Source: Pseudomonadota bacterium
GTDB lineage: Bacteria > Bdellovibrionota_B > Oligoflexia > Oligoflexales > CAIYRB01
Assembly (NCBI GenBank): GCA_026390435.1
Contig: JAPLFY010000120.1
Location: 22,687 to 86,686 of the forward strand
DNA length: 64,000 bases
Direction of reading: 5' to 3'
Made by a program: the position numbers and the translations under genes. Positions 44,426 to 53,111 of the stretch are shown piece after piece (position 1 is the first letter of the stretch; each line of letters starts with the position of its first letter). Under the pieces are notes generated by a model. It saw only the letters and a program-made list of their open reading frames with translations. It ran no database searches and was not told the origin of the DNA.

Positions 44426-44441
44426 CGAAGTTTTAACTTCG
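44426..44441. other. Perfect short hairpin upstream of the oxidase gene
   Basis: CGAAGTT and AACTTCG pair around two bases, 130 bp upstream of the gene at 44571. No T-run follows. It could be an operator half or a weak stop for the HEPN/MNT unit. Confidence 0.35.
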
Positions 44442-44570
44442 CAAGGCAGCTTATCTATGACCTCGCAGCTACCGGCTGATAAGTGACCACTACATTTTAA
44501 AGCTGTAACATAGCAATAAGCTCATCTGGCTCCCGCCAAATTTAGCTCCCCAACAACAACAGGCAGGTCT

Positions 44571-46175
44571 ATGAATCGCTATCTTCGTGATGCGTTACTA
44601 CTTTTGATGATTAGTTCCTGTCGTTCAACCAACACTCAAGATTCCAGTGGAATACTTCAAGCTAAAGATCTGATTGATTACAAAAACTATTCTGGCAGCA
44701 TTGTCTGTCACCCCGGATCTGTCATTCAGGCAAATTCGATCGATGATGTTCAGAAAGCCGTACGCGATGCTAATGCACAGCACAAAACGATCCGAGCTCT
44801 GTCACTAACTGCTCCGCGCTCTTATAGCCCAGTGATTTGTCCCGAGGACGGCGACATCATCCTCAATGTTCAGGCGCTGAATAAAATCATCTCGGTTAAT
44901 AACTCGGCTCGCACAGCCGTCGTCCAACCAGGCATTCTGATCAGTGAGCTCCAAGATCAGCTGAGCCCAAAAGGATTTACATTCCCAGTGACTCCTGACT
45001 ATAACGGCGTATCCATTGCCGGGGGAATGGCAACGGGCGCTCACCACAGCTCACTGCAGTTCGCGACAGAAATTGCTGATTGGGTAGAAGAAGTAAAGAT
45101 CGTTGACGGCGCAGGCGAGCTTCGTACCTTAAGCGGAGAGCGACTCGACACTGCGCGAGTTCATCTAGGACTCCTCGGCGTGATCGTTGAGTTGAAGGTT
45201 CGCATCATTCCGCAACACAAGGTCAAATATGGCTTTGAAAAACTCGCCGATGATCGCCTTGAGCAGGATCTTGAATCCTTAGTTAGGGCGCATGAATATG
45301 CGCGGATCTTGTGGTTCCCGTCGAAGAAAAAGTTCATTTTAGATCACTTTGATACAGTGCCCATGAGTACCCCTGGTGAGTCAACTAACAACCTCTGGAC
45401 TTCGACTCCCGATATTTCAGCTCTGGGTGACATCCCCGTCGGCGCTCTGAATGTTGGTCAGGTAGTTCAGTGCTCGGCTGAATCACTGCGGCTAAGTACC
45501 TACAAAGGTCCATTTAACGTCGTCGATTCCGAGAAAAGCGAGCCCGTCGGACTCTCTCACAAAATGATCGCAGGCAGCTGCCCACCCGGTAAGTGCTCAT
45601 GGGACTTCGGGGTTAAGACACGTACCGTCGAGGTAGGAATAGCACTCGACCGAGCCCAAGACTGGATCAAAGATGTCAGAAAAATGTTTGCCGCTCGTCG
45701 CGCCTGCTTCCCCGTCCTTGGCATTTATCTGCGCTTTTCAGCTGCCTCGAAATCTGCTTTAGGCGAGGCATCTGGGCGTGACACGGTTGTATTTGAAATT
45801 CATATACCGCAAACCAGCTCACCCAGTATCGAACCATCCAGCGATGTGTATGATGAAATGGTGCAGATGACTCTAGCCAAGTATGACGGCCGACCACATT
45901 GGGGCAAAAACAGCCTTCCCTACTTCTTGGACCTTGGCCCAAAACAGTACCCTCAGTGGGACAAGTTCGAGCAACTGCGCAGTGAGCTAGATCCGAACGG
46001 TGTCTTTACGAGTCCCTTCTGGAAGGCAATCAGATCCCGCGCTTCCGCGCCGCGCGTGGCTAAGTGCGCCGTAAGTAAGCAGTGTATCTGTCAACAAGAC
46101 AGCGACTGTGGCTCAGATGCTATCTGTATCCCCGGTGCTTTCTTCAAAGAGGCACGTGTCTGTAAGAGAGACTAG
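44571..46175 (+). CDS. FAD-linked lipoprotein oxidase resembling plant L-gulonolactone oxidase
   Basis: The protein has 534 residues with lipobox MISSC (Cys17), so it should sit on the periplasmic side of a membrane. The FAD-binding (PCMH) part has the order seen in plant-type L-gulono-1,4-lactone oxidases: VIQANSIDDVQKAV, ILNVQALNKIISV, GGMATGAHHSSL, then HEYARILWFPSKKKFI. The ALO-like end has KNSLPYFLDLGPKQYPQWDKF and ELDPNGVF. The histidine that binds FAD covalently in some relatives is Arg here (APRSYSP). The last 35 residues form a Cys module, CAVSKQCICQQDSDCG then FKEARVC, like the tail of plant enzymes. Exact sugar-lactone substrate unknown. Confidence 0.8.
   Translation: MNRYLRDALLLLMISSCRSTNTQDSSGILQAKDLIDYKNYSGSIVCHPGSVIQANSIDDVQKAVRDANAQHKTIRALSLTAPRSYSPVICPEDGDIILNVQALNKIISVNNSARTAVVQPGILISELQDQLSPKGFTFPVTPDYNGVSIAGGMATGAHHSSLQFATEIADWVEEVKIVDGAGELRTLSGERLDTARVHLGLLGVIVELKVRIIPQHKVKYGFEKLADDRLEQDLESLVRAHEYARILWFPSKKKFILDHFDTVPMSTPGESTNNLWTSTPDISALGDIPVGALNVGQVVQCSAESLRLSTYKGPFNVVDSEKSEPVGLSHKMIAGSCPPGKCSWDFGVKTRTVEVGIALDRAQDWIKDVRKMFAARRACFPVLGIYLRFSAASKSALGEASGRDTVVFEIHIPQTSSPSIEPSSDVYDEMVQMTLAKYDGRPHWGKNSLPYFLDLGPKQYPQWDKFEQLRSELDPNGVFTSPFWKAIRSRASAPRVAKCAVSKQCICQQDSDCGSDAICIPGAFFKEARVCKRD
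46068..46093. repeat. 26-bp direct repeat, copy 1, in the oxidase Cys module
   Basis: The block encodes the SKQCICQ segment and matches 47622-47647 at 23 of 26 bases, including AGTAAGCA and TGTATCTGTCA. Both copies have the same orientation and flank the DUF4143 gene at 46298. Confidence 0.6.
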
Positions 46176-46297
46176 ACCCTAGCTCTTGGTAGCGCTGCAC
46201 CAAAAACTGCGGCTGTTGGCGCTATAACTGACATTACAAAACCGACGCTGTGGCAGCAGGTTTTGCGTATCCAATAGCCTTTCCCGATTTATGCAGC

Positions 46298-47452
46298 CTA
46301 CCCGGCTCCCGTTAAATCTTTCTCTGGTGTCAGCTGCTGCAGAAATTCTCCGACGGGTATGCAAGTCACTCCCGATACCACTTCTCGATGTTTACCTCGG
46401 TACAGGAGAATCCTCTCAGCCATAGGATAGTCCTGCCCAAACTCTCTAAGCCCAGACAAGTCTTCGGGTCGAACCTTGCCGCTATTTTTGATCTCAATTG
46501 CCCACAGGCCCCTCTTTCCGTAAATTACTACGTCGACTTCAGTGCCACCGCGACTGCGCCAAAAATATAATTTCTCACCCTCCTCCCGATAGGAGGCCCA
46601 GGCTCTTAGCTGCTGAATGACGAGAGTCTCCAGAGCTGCGCCGTCAATTTCTTGAGGTTGATCAAGTGGACCTGTAGGTCGGATGGCGCGGTAAACACCG
46701 GAATCAAAATAGTAGAACTTTTCGTGTGTCACTAATTCTCGTTTTGCTTTTTTAGTGAACACGGGCAGTCTAAACGCGACAAGTAGATCTTCAAGAATCG
46801 CGACATATGCTTGAATAGTTTTGCGATCGACTCCGCAATCTCTGCCTATGGCGGAAAAATTAATCAGACTTCCTTGCGAAAAGCTAATTGCCTCGAGGAA
46901 TCTAGAAAAAGTCGGGAGGCTCTTGACCAAGCCTTCGGCCACGACTTCGGTTTGCATATAAAGTGCAAGGTAAGATTTTAGAGTTGCTTCTGCTCGTGTT
47001 GCAGCCAATACCAAAGGCAACATCCCTATCGTCAACGCGCGGTCAAGATCGAAATCCTTACCAAGCTCAGAGGCTAAAAAAGGATGTAAATGACACTCCA
47101 AGGCCCTTCCACCCAACAAGTCGCTGCTGGTGCGACGTAGTTTACGGGCACTTGATCCAGTCAGCACGAAGTGGAGTTGTTTTTTCTTCTCTATCAGTTG
47201 ATGTATGAGCGGTAACAACTCTGGAATTCGTTGAACCTCATCAATGATCCAGTGCTTCACCTTAGGACTACCGTCGATAAATCCGGTCAGTCGATTTGGC
47301 GAAGCACTCAGTGATTGAAAAGTCTCGGGATCCAAAAGATCGATGAGCCGAGCTGACTTGAAGAAACCCGAGATCAGCGTTGATTTGCCGGTTCCACGTG
47401 GACCGAACAAGAAAAACGACTGAGGGGGTGGGGTAAAAAAACGGGAGTACAT
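46298..47452 (-). CDS. AAA ATPase with C-terminal DUF4143 nuclease-like domain, copy 2
   Basis: The protein has about 384 residues from ATG 47452, which fits the usual start of this family (a short basic lead and then SFFLFGPRGTGKSTL). GAGGA lies ten bases upstream; a longer frame reaches 47491 without a ribosome site. Walker B is WIIDEVQRIPELL and the sensor is LTGSSARKLRR. The C-terminal end has TEVDVVIYGKRGLWAIEIKN, a PD-(D/E)xK-like pattern. It is a distant relative of the gene at 28846. It is convergent with the oxidase gene, with the two 26-bp repeats at either side. Function unknown. Confidence 0.88.
   Translation of the reverse strand: MYSRFFTPPPQSFFLFGPRGTGKSTLISGFFKSARLIDLLDPETFQSLSASPNRLTGFIDGSPKVKHWIIDEVQRIPELLPLIHQLIEKKKQLHFVLTGSSARKLRRTSSDLLGGRALECHLHPFLASELGKDFDLDRALTIGMLPLVLAATRAEATLKSYLALYMQTEVVAEGLVKSLPTFSRFLEAISFSQGSLINFSAIGRDCGVDRKTIQAYVAILEDLLVAFRLPVFTKKAKRELVTHEKFYYFDSGVYRAIRPTGPLDQPQEIDGAALETLVIQQLRAWASYREEGEKLYFWRSRGGTEVDVVIYGKRGLWAIEIKNSGKVRPEDLSGLREFGQDYPMAERILLYRGKHREVVSGVTCIPVGEFLQQLTPEKDLTGAG
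47434..47452. repeat. 19-bp direct repeat, copy 2
   Basis: Identical to 44383-44401. Two further ACGGGA sites lie upstream at 47473-47478 and 47495-47500, so the core may be a repeated operator in front of the ATPase gene. Confidence 0.6.
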
Positions 47453-47491
47453 ATACCGGAAATCCTCGAAAAACGGGAACTCATACCCCAT

Positions 47492-47914
47492 TTTACGGGA
47501 AACAGGACTGAAGTCAACAACCGGGCGGCTCGTTATTAAACGATAAATTACAAATACTTATAACTGCGCACATCCTAAAAGGGGTAGTGGTTGGCCATGA
47601 ATGCATGACACGGATCTTGTGGCCATGAGTAAGCAATGTATCTGTCAGGACCCTCCTGCCAAGCCGTCTAGGCAGGCGTCGTCATTAGAACACTCACAGT
47701 GTTGAATCGGAGCAGCCCCGATGACCTGTGGACAATAATGTTTAACATTCATCTCGTTGCGCGCAAATACCACGCCGACTGCTGCACCAACCAATCCCGC
47801 CACATTTCCCGCAGCCGAAACGCCTCCGGCAACTGCTGCGGCTGTACCTCCTCCCCAATTCGGGTAAAAAAAGGCCCGCTTACGCGGGCTCTTCAAAACT
47901 AAACTTTATTGTAT
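47492..47914. other. Intergenic region of 423 bp with gene remains
   Basis: It holds the 26-bp repeat copy (47622-47647) and the terminator of gdh (47866-47890). Beyond the terminator, on the minus strand, an open frame ends at 47645 with a Gly/Ala-rich membrane-like stretch and a Cys tail (HCECSNDDACLDG) of the same C-x-C-4/5-C form as the oxidase Cys module. It lacks a convincing start, so I treat it as a possible fragment and not as a gene. Confidence 0.4.
47866..47890 (-). terminator. Rho-independent terminator of the glutamate dehydrogenase gene
   Basis: On the minus strand GCCCGC and GCGGGC pair around GTAA, followed by seven T. It begins 25 bp after the gdh stop codon at 47915. Confidence 0.92.
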
Positions 47915-50900
47915 TTAGCGCTTAACTACGGGCCGCTTTTCCATCTCCAGAATGGTCAGGTCCCGTGTAGCACTCATACGCAAGATGGCTGCAATCTTGT
48001 CTTTATCTGGCAAGCTAGACTCAGCCACGCTGGTGAGTAACTTGCTGGTAAAGTTGTCCTGCGCCATATACGTGCGTGCCGCGTCAAAGCGTGCTTCCGT
48101 TGGGACGTTGTCCAGCCAACCCAGACCCTCACGGTAAACGATGTAACTCGCCATATATGCCGACAGGATGGCAATCTGATGCGCGGGCGGCAAGCGATCG
48201 AGCAGTCGCTCTTTATAGCGCTCCACCAAAATTCGCGGCACGTGGCGGTAAATCATTTCTTGGTAAAACGGGCTCGCTAGCACTTCTTCCTGATTTGCCG
48301 TGAGATTCTCCAAGATGATGTCCGTGACATCATTGATCTGCCTTGAGATCGCCATCGACAGCTCGACTAGAGTCTTACGACCACCTTGCAAAGCATACTC
48401 TTGGAAGAGCAACTTGGCTTCCTGATCGGCCTTCTGGCGGAGTATTTCAATCACCTGTTGGACGTAGACGTCCTTAATGGCAAGAAACTCCTCAGTCGAC
48501 AACGTCAGACTGGCGATGATTTCAAATGAGGAGCAAATCACACCCGTTTTATTCGCACTGGAATCCTTGATATTCAGGATGCCCTTCGTCTGCAGCTCGC
48601 TCCTCGCGTCGCTACTGAAGAAGATATTTGCTCCCTCTACCACGGCCCTACAGGTAGGTTTACCGTCACTGCCGATAAAGTGAGTCCAGTTCTTCTCATT
48701 CACTGTATAAGGCCGACCACCTGCCGGAATAAACACATCTGCCTTAGCCACGAAGTGCAAGTTGTTACGGATGCGAATATTCTCCGGTGTGTCCGCCTTG
48801 ATCACAAATCCACCCTTGCTGCCACTGAGCATGGAGGAATTGAAATCTGCAGCCGATTTGCCCTGTTTAAACAGTCGCAGCAGTTCCGGCCAAGCTAGAC
48901 CCTCTGGATCGTACGCTGCACCAAAGCCGTCAGCAATGGCGACGACCCGCGCATTCTCACCGTATTCACGGTGAAGAATTTTCAGCTCGTTACCTGCTAC
49001 GTCACCGTCTGGGCCACCGGTCATCTTGATCGTGAACCGCTGCTCACGCGGATTGATTCCGAGATAACGCAGCATGTTCTCTAAGAATACGTTTAGACCC
49101 TCAGAGGTCACGCCGTATTCCTTATGATTGATCCCTGCTCCCGGCTTAGATGACATGAAGGCAGAAGCATAGCGATAACCACGACGTGCTGCTTGGATCG
49201 GAATCCACTCAATCAGATCGTTAGTAATGTTCTCGTCAGGGCCGAGATAGATAATCTCTTCTTTATCGTAGTAGCTGATGCTGGCAGCAGTCGGTTCGTC
49301 CGACTCACCACGGGCGACTAGTAGATCGAGGAGTGCGTTCACCGCACCGCGCACGGCCTGCTGACGGTGTCCCCCTGGCTTGAGCACCAACACGGCCTTA
49401 GAGCCACCTTCCGGAATGTCTTTGTTCTTGAGCTGCTGTGCATGGCTCAGTCCGTAAACTTCATCGAAGATCCCAGCCAGCGCATAGTCGAAGTCAGCGC
49501 CATTTCGCGGCATAACTACACGTAGACCGCCGCGAGAGATATCCTTCCACCGCATGTGGAAGAAACGGTAATCCTTGCCAACAATGAAAAAGATACCGAA
49601 CGGCCGCATTGGATAATACTTCGGATTCAGAGCCTCGGGAGCGATGCGGAAGGCGAGCCCCGTCTTCGTCGGAAGGAAGTAATTCGTTTTCAAGGTGTGA
49701 TCAAGCATGTTGATGGCCTCGAGAAGAATAGTCTTATCGACTTCGTCGATCACCTCTTTGGTCATCTCCAGCAGCAGCACCCGCTTTTCGGCGTAGCCAC
49801 CGGCGTTGCGTTCCATCTCTTTCAAAGGATCAAATTTCAAGCGGAATAGCGCGATGAGTTCCCGCGTAAACTCGCTGTATTTGAAGAAGGTCGTCCGCAC
49901 TTTGTGCGGGGAGTAATAATACGGATTCTCTTTCCCGAGCATGACATGCGCCCAGGTCGCGATACTCCGTATCAAGTTGGTGGCATTGATCGACAGCCCG
50001 TAAGGGGCTTTAGTGAGATCACCGTAGTCGTCGACATCCACCCAACCGAGAGTCCTGAGCGCCTTGTTCAAGCGAAGCACTTGCACAGCACCGAAATCTA
50101 CCGGTTCTTCATCATTGCGTGAAACAATGATGTGAAACACGGAAATCGGCTCGTCGTAGCCTTGGCTGAATTTAACGAGAAATGCCCGCACCACGCTAAA
50201 TTCATAGCGATTGATCAAATCGAGTACAGCCTCAAGGACGACCGAAGGATTGACGTTCTTCATTCCTAGGGTCAGACGGGCATTAGGACTATTTTCCACC
50301 GGCTCAAAGAACGTATGCGCGCCCTCGTGCTCGATCATGTAGCGCACCATGCGATACAAAATCTGAATACGGCCGGCCGTAGCATACATGACGAAGTCGT
50401 TATCGAGATTTTTGAGGTAATGATCGACCCTAGTCAGATCATCGGGAAATTCCTCAACCAAGATACCGCGCGCAACCTTGACCTTCTCCATGATTCGGCG
50501 ATTCTCGCGATCAAGAGGCTTGTGGTCTTTGCAGTGAAAGGTCGAGAGAAAGAGCAATTTATCGCGGGAGAAATACAGAGATCCCATCTTTAATGGATTG
50601 GGCGCTAAACGCCGGGCCATATCGATGAGAATAGCCCGGTCGCCACCGGGACCGATGTAGGTAACTTTTGCCCGGTCACGGTCCCAAAGCTCGACCGTCT
50701 GCTTGGTCTCAAACACATGCCCCGTGATCACGGCCGACAGATGCCGCACCTTCTCGGGGCGCGGCGTCGTTTGATAGTAGGCGCGCGGCATGTTGTTGAA
50801 AAACCAGGGCGTTAGGATCGCGATACTCTGATCGAGCCCGATCCGCACCGTGTCAGCGATATCCTCGATGTAGGTCTCGAGATCATCGCCAGTCTTGATC

Positions 50901-51004
50901 TCCTCCCACGACGCCTGTTGGTTGTCGGGATGGTGCTCTGGTGGCTCCATTTCTTCATCAATATCGAGTGGAATCAGTTTTTTGGTCACGCTTTTTGGCG
51001 CCAT
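47915..51004 (-). CDS. NAD-dependent glutamate dehydrogenase, large (about 115 kDa) class
   Basis: The protein has 1029 residues. It oxidises glutamate to 2-oxoglutarate and ammonia. The dehydrogenase core lies in the second half: FFHMRWKDISRGGLRVV, IPEGGSKAVLVLKPGG (catalytic Lys region), YLGPDENITNDLIEW, KPGAGINHKEYGVTSEG and MTGGPDGDVAGNE (NAD-binding). The long N-terminal part marks the large-subunit class, here nearer in size to the 115-kDa type of fungi than to the 180-kDa type usual in bacteria. ATG at 51004 has AAGGA upstream; the open frame to 51256 would overlap gshA. It follows gshA after 22 bp, probably in one operon, and ends in a strong terminator. Confidence 0.92.
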   Translation of the reverse strand: MAPKSVTKKLIPLDIDEEMEPPEHHPDNQQASWEEIKTGDDLETYIEDIADTVRIGLDQSIAILTPWFFNNMPRAYYQTTPRPEKVRHLSAVITGHVFETKQTVELWDRDRAKVTYIGPGGDRAILIDMARRLAPNPLKMGSLYFSRDKLLFLSTFHCKDHKPLDRENRRIMEKVKVARGILVEEFPDDLTRVDHYLKNLDNDFVMYATAGRIQILYRMVRYMIEHEGAHTFFEPVENSPNARLTLGMKNVNPSVVLEAVLDLINRYEFSVVRAFLVKFSQGYDEPISVFHIIVSRNDEEPVDFGAVQVLRLNKALRTLGWVDVDDYGDLTKAPYGLSINATNLIRSIATWAHVMLGKENPYYYSPHKVRTTFFKYSEFTRELIALFRLKFDPLKEMERNAGGYAEKRVLLLEMTKEVIDEVDKTILLEAINMLDHTLKTNYFLPTKTGLAFRIAPEALNPKYYPMRPFGIFFIVGKDYRFFHMRWKDISRGGLRVVMPRNGADFDYALAGIFDEVYGLSHAQQLKNKDIPEGGSKAVLVLKPGGHRQQAVRGAVNALLDLLVARGESDEPTAASISYYDKEEIIYLGPDENITNDLIEWIPIQAARRGYRYASAFMSSKPGAGINHKEYGVTSEGLNVFLENMLRYLGINPREQRFTIKMTGGPDGDVAGNELKILHREYGENARVVAIADGFGAAYDPEGLAWPELLRLFKQGKSAADFNSSMLSGSKGGFVIKADTPENIRIRNNLHFVAKADVFIPAGGRPYTVNEKNWTHFIGSDGKPTCRAVVEGANIFFSSDARSELQTKGILNIKDSSANKTGVICSSFEIIASLTLSTEEFLAIKDVYVQQVIEILRQKADQEAKLLFQEYALQGGRKTLVELSMAISRQINDVTDIILENLTANQEEVLASPFYQEMIYRHVPRILVERYKERLLDRLPPAHQIAILSAYMASYIVYREGLGWLDNVPTEARFDAARTYMAQDNFTSKLLTSVAESSLPDKDKIAAILRMSATRDLTILEMEKRPVVKR

Positions 51005-51026
51005 TGGGAATCCTTGTTGGTCTTCC

Positions 51027-52595
51027 TTAGGTGAGTATTTTGGCCCACTCTTCTGACAAGGCTTGATAACCTGCGAACGAAGGGAACGGGGCATTCTCCT
51101 GGCGCAAAAGATCGAGCACGTCGTCGGCAGGGGTGCGTCCCCTTGCCGTAAAACGCCCGACAAATGCATGAAGTTCCCGCTCGGCACCATCCGACTTGAA
51201 ACAAGGAGGAAGAGTGGCAAAGCCAGACTGGGCCAATTCGGCCACCGCCTTTGCAAGCGTTCTTAGCGCTGGATGCGCCAAGCCGTCCTCGGCTTTGATC
51301 AGTAAATCAGCTATGCGTTGCCGCTCAGGCAGCAGCAGCGCAAGTAAACCTTCTAATGTTTTGTCGTCATACAATAACCCGGTCCAGTAAGAGGCGGGCA
51401 CGCTTTGAAATGCTCTTGCCTGGCAGTCCACAGAGCGCAGCTCGAGAAAGCCTCGTGGCCGCACCTCAGGGAATAGTAATGTGAGATGCGTAACGAAATC
51501 ATCAAGTGTGGGCCGCACTCCCGCAACGGGACGCTCCAACCACTCACCAAAGCTAATGCCCGGGCACTGATAATCTAGCCCAGCGATGAACACCACCTGC
51601 GCCTTCAAAGCAAATTCGAGGTACTCGTTAATCACTGCTTCGCGCGAGAGCAACTTGGTGCCGATCTGAGCCTCGGACATTGCTGATAATGCCGCAATAC
51701 TCGGAAGGCCGGTGTGCGTCGGATCGGTATGCCGCCAAATCCGCGTGCGATAACCGCGGATGCCTTGATTCACTCGGTTGACCACAGGCGACAGGGCAAA
51801 GGTCGCCGCCGCAATCGGAGCCAAAAGTTGGCTGCCGAGGTAGCGTTTGACTAGAGTGTCCTCGTCTGGCCCGAAATCGAGATTGACCTGAAACGTGCAG
51901 CTCTGCCGCATCATTTGCTGGCCATAGGGCCCGATCGCGGCGAAGTAACGATCCATCGCCCTATAGCGAGCCTTTGGCATCTGCAGACCAAGCTCATCGA
52001 GCGTGTGCCAAGGATTCACCCCGACCTGAACTAACTGCACGCCTTGCTCGGCAAAGATCTTGTCGATTTGCCCTTGCACCGTGCGCATGCGACGCAGCGC
52101 ATCACCGAGACACGGATACGGGCGGGAGGAAAACTCCACCTGTCCACCCGGCTCGAAGGTGATCTGATCCCGATCGTCTAGGCCCACTCTTAACAGAAGT
52201 GGATGGGCATCGCTGCCCCCATGGCCCACATCTGCAGCGGTGTCCTCAGCAGTCCAACCATGGCCGGGTGCTGCCGCTCGCAACATGCCGGCGATGGACA
52301 CGGCCGCACTAGCTGTACCATCTTGCAGGGGCACTGAGTCCGGAATCGCGGCATTCGGCCGCGGCTTAACCGGTAGCATCTCAATCTCAAGGCCCACCTG
52401 GCCAGGCCACTTGGGATATTTTTCATGATAATCGTTGGGGCGTAGCCGAAAGGAAGTATCGGCCAAATGCTGCCGACAAAGCTCTCTGGTCAGCACGTGG
52501 CTACCGGCAGCTCCAGCATCACCTGGGGCTACTACGGAATCCTGCGACTTGCCTGAGACAGACTTCAATCGAACTAGCTCCCGTATTTGCGCCAT
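51027..52595 (-). CDS. gshA: Glutamate-cysteine ligase, plant-type (GCS2 family)
   Basis: The protein has 522 residues and catalyses the first step of glutathione synthesis. The signature is GLEIEML (about 68-74), ITFEPGGQVEFSS (about 145-157), MRQSCTFQVNLDF (about 229-241), and FPEVRPRGFLELRSVD near 380. This is the form of plants and many proteobacteria, not the enterobacterial GshA. It starts at ATG 52595 with GGAG close upstream. No gshB is in the window. Coupling to glutamate dehydrogenase would link glutathione and glutamate levels. Confidence 0.92.
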   Translation of the reverse strand: MAQIRELVRLKSVSGKSQDSVVAPGDAGAAGSHVLTRELCRQHLADTSFRLRPNDYHEKYPKWPGQVGLEIEMLPVKPRPNAAIPDSVPLQDGTASAAVSIAGMLRAAAPGHGWTAEDTAADVGHGGSDAHPLLLRVGLDDRDQITFEPGGQVEFSSRPYPCLGDALRRMRTVQGQIDKIFAEQGVQLVQVGVNPWHTLDELGLQMPKARYRAMDRYFAAIGPYGQQMMRQSCTFQVNLDFGPDEDTLVKRYLGSQLLAPIAAATFALSPVVNRVNQGIRGYRTRIWRHTDPTHTGLPSIAALSAMSEAQIGTKLLSREAVINEYLEFALKAQVVFIAGLDYQCPGISFGEWLERPVAGVRPTLDDFVTHLTLLFPEVRPRGFLELRSVDCQARAFQSVPASYWTGLLYDDKTLEGLLALLLPERQRIADLLIKAEDGLAHPALRTLAKAVAELAQSGFATLPPCFKSDGAERELHAFVGRFTARGRTPADDVLDLLRQENAPFPSFAGYQALSEEWAKILT

Positions 52596-52665
52596 TTACT
52601 CCAGCTACATCTTACCGCACCTGAGAGCCTATGCCGCGTCTTTCGTCTGCGCAGCAAAGCCCTTG

Positions 52666-53091
52666 TTAAGGCCCACCAGCGCTGGATTCGACGTTAATTG
52701 CGAAGTCGGTTATACCGTGTTTTCTTACGGTATCAATCAATTTAATAACTGCCCCGTGCGGGGTTTCTTTGTCAGCAGAAATCACCGCATTCAGCGGCAC
52801 ATTGCCAGCTTTCGCCTGTTCCTGCTTAATCAGCTCGGGCACCTGCTCGATCGACACCGGCTTACCGTCCAGGTAGAGCTGGTTCTTGGCATCCAACACA
52901 AAGGCTAAATTCTTAGTTTTGTCGTTATTTTCACCGGTGTCGGCTTTCGGCAGGTTGACGTTGATCGAGCGATTGACGATGTAGGTCGCCGTCACCATAA
53001 AGATGATGAGCAGCACGAGCATAACGTCCACCAAAGGAGTGACGTTAATGCCGGTAATCTCATCGTCGTTGTCGCTAGCAATGCCTGCCAT
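52666..53091 (-). CDS. exbD: ExbD/TolR-family biopolymer transport protein
   Basis: The protein has 141 residues. One N-terminal membrane helix carries the essential Asp in VTPLVDVMLVLLIIFM; the rest is periplasmic with the ExbD pattern LDAKNQLYLDGKPV and ISADKETPHGAVIKLID. It follows exbB after 20 bp. With ExbB it forms a proton-driven motor that energises TonB or Tol-type systems. No TonB gene is here. Confidence 0.93.
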   Translation of the reverse strand: MAGIASDNDDEITGINVTPLVDVMLVLLIIFMVTATYIVNRSINVNLPKADTGENNDKTKNLAFVLDAKNQLYLDGKPVSIEQVPELIKQEQAKAGNVPLNAVISADKETPHGAVIKLIDTVRKHGITDFAINVESSAGGP

Positions 53092-53111
53092 TGTTGTCCC
53101 GCTCCGGCTAT

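Noticed and set aside
47645..47896. Small 83-codon gene on the minus strand
   Set aside because: Its first codons are the gdh terminator; treated as a possible fragment only.
51005..51256. N-terminal extension of the glutamate dehydrogenase frame by 84 residues
   Set aside because: It overlaps the gshA coding end in another frame, its composition is unlike the protein, and ATG 51004 has a good ribosome site.
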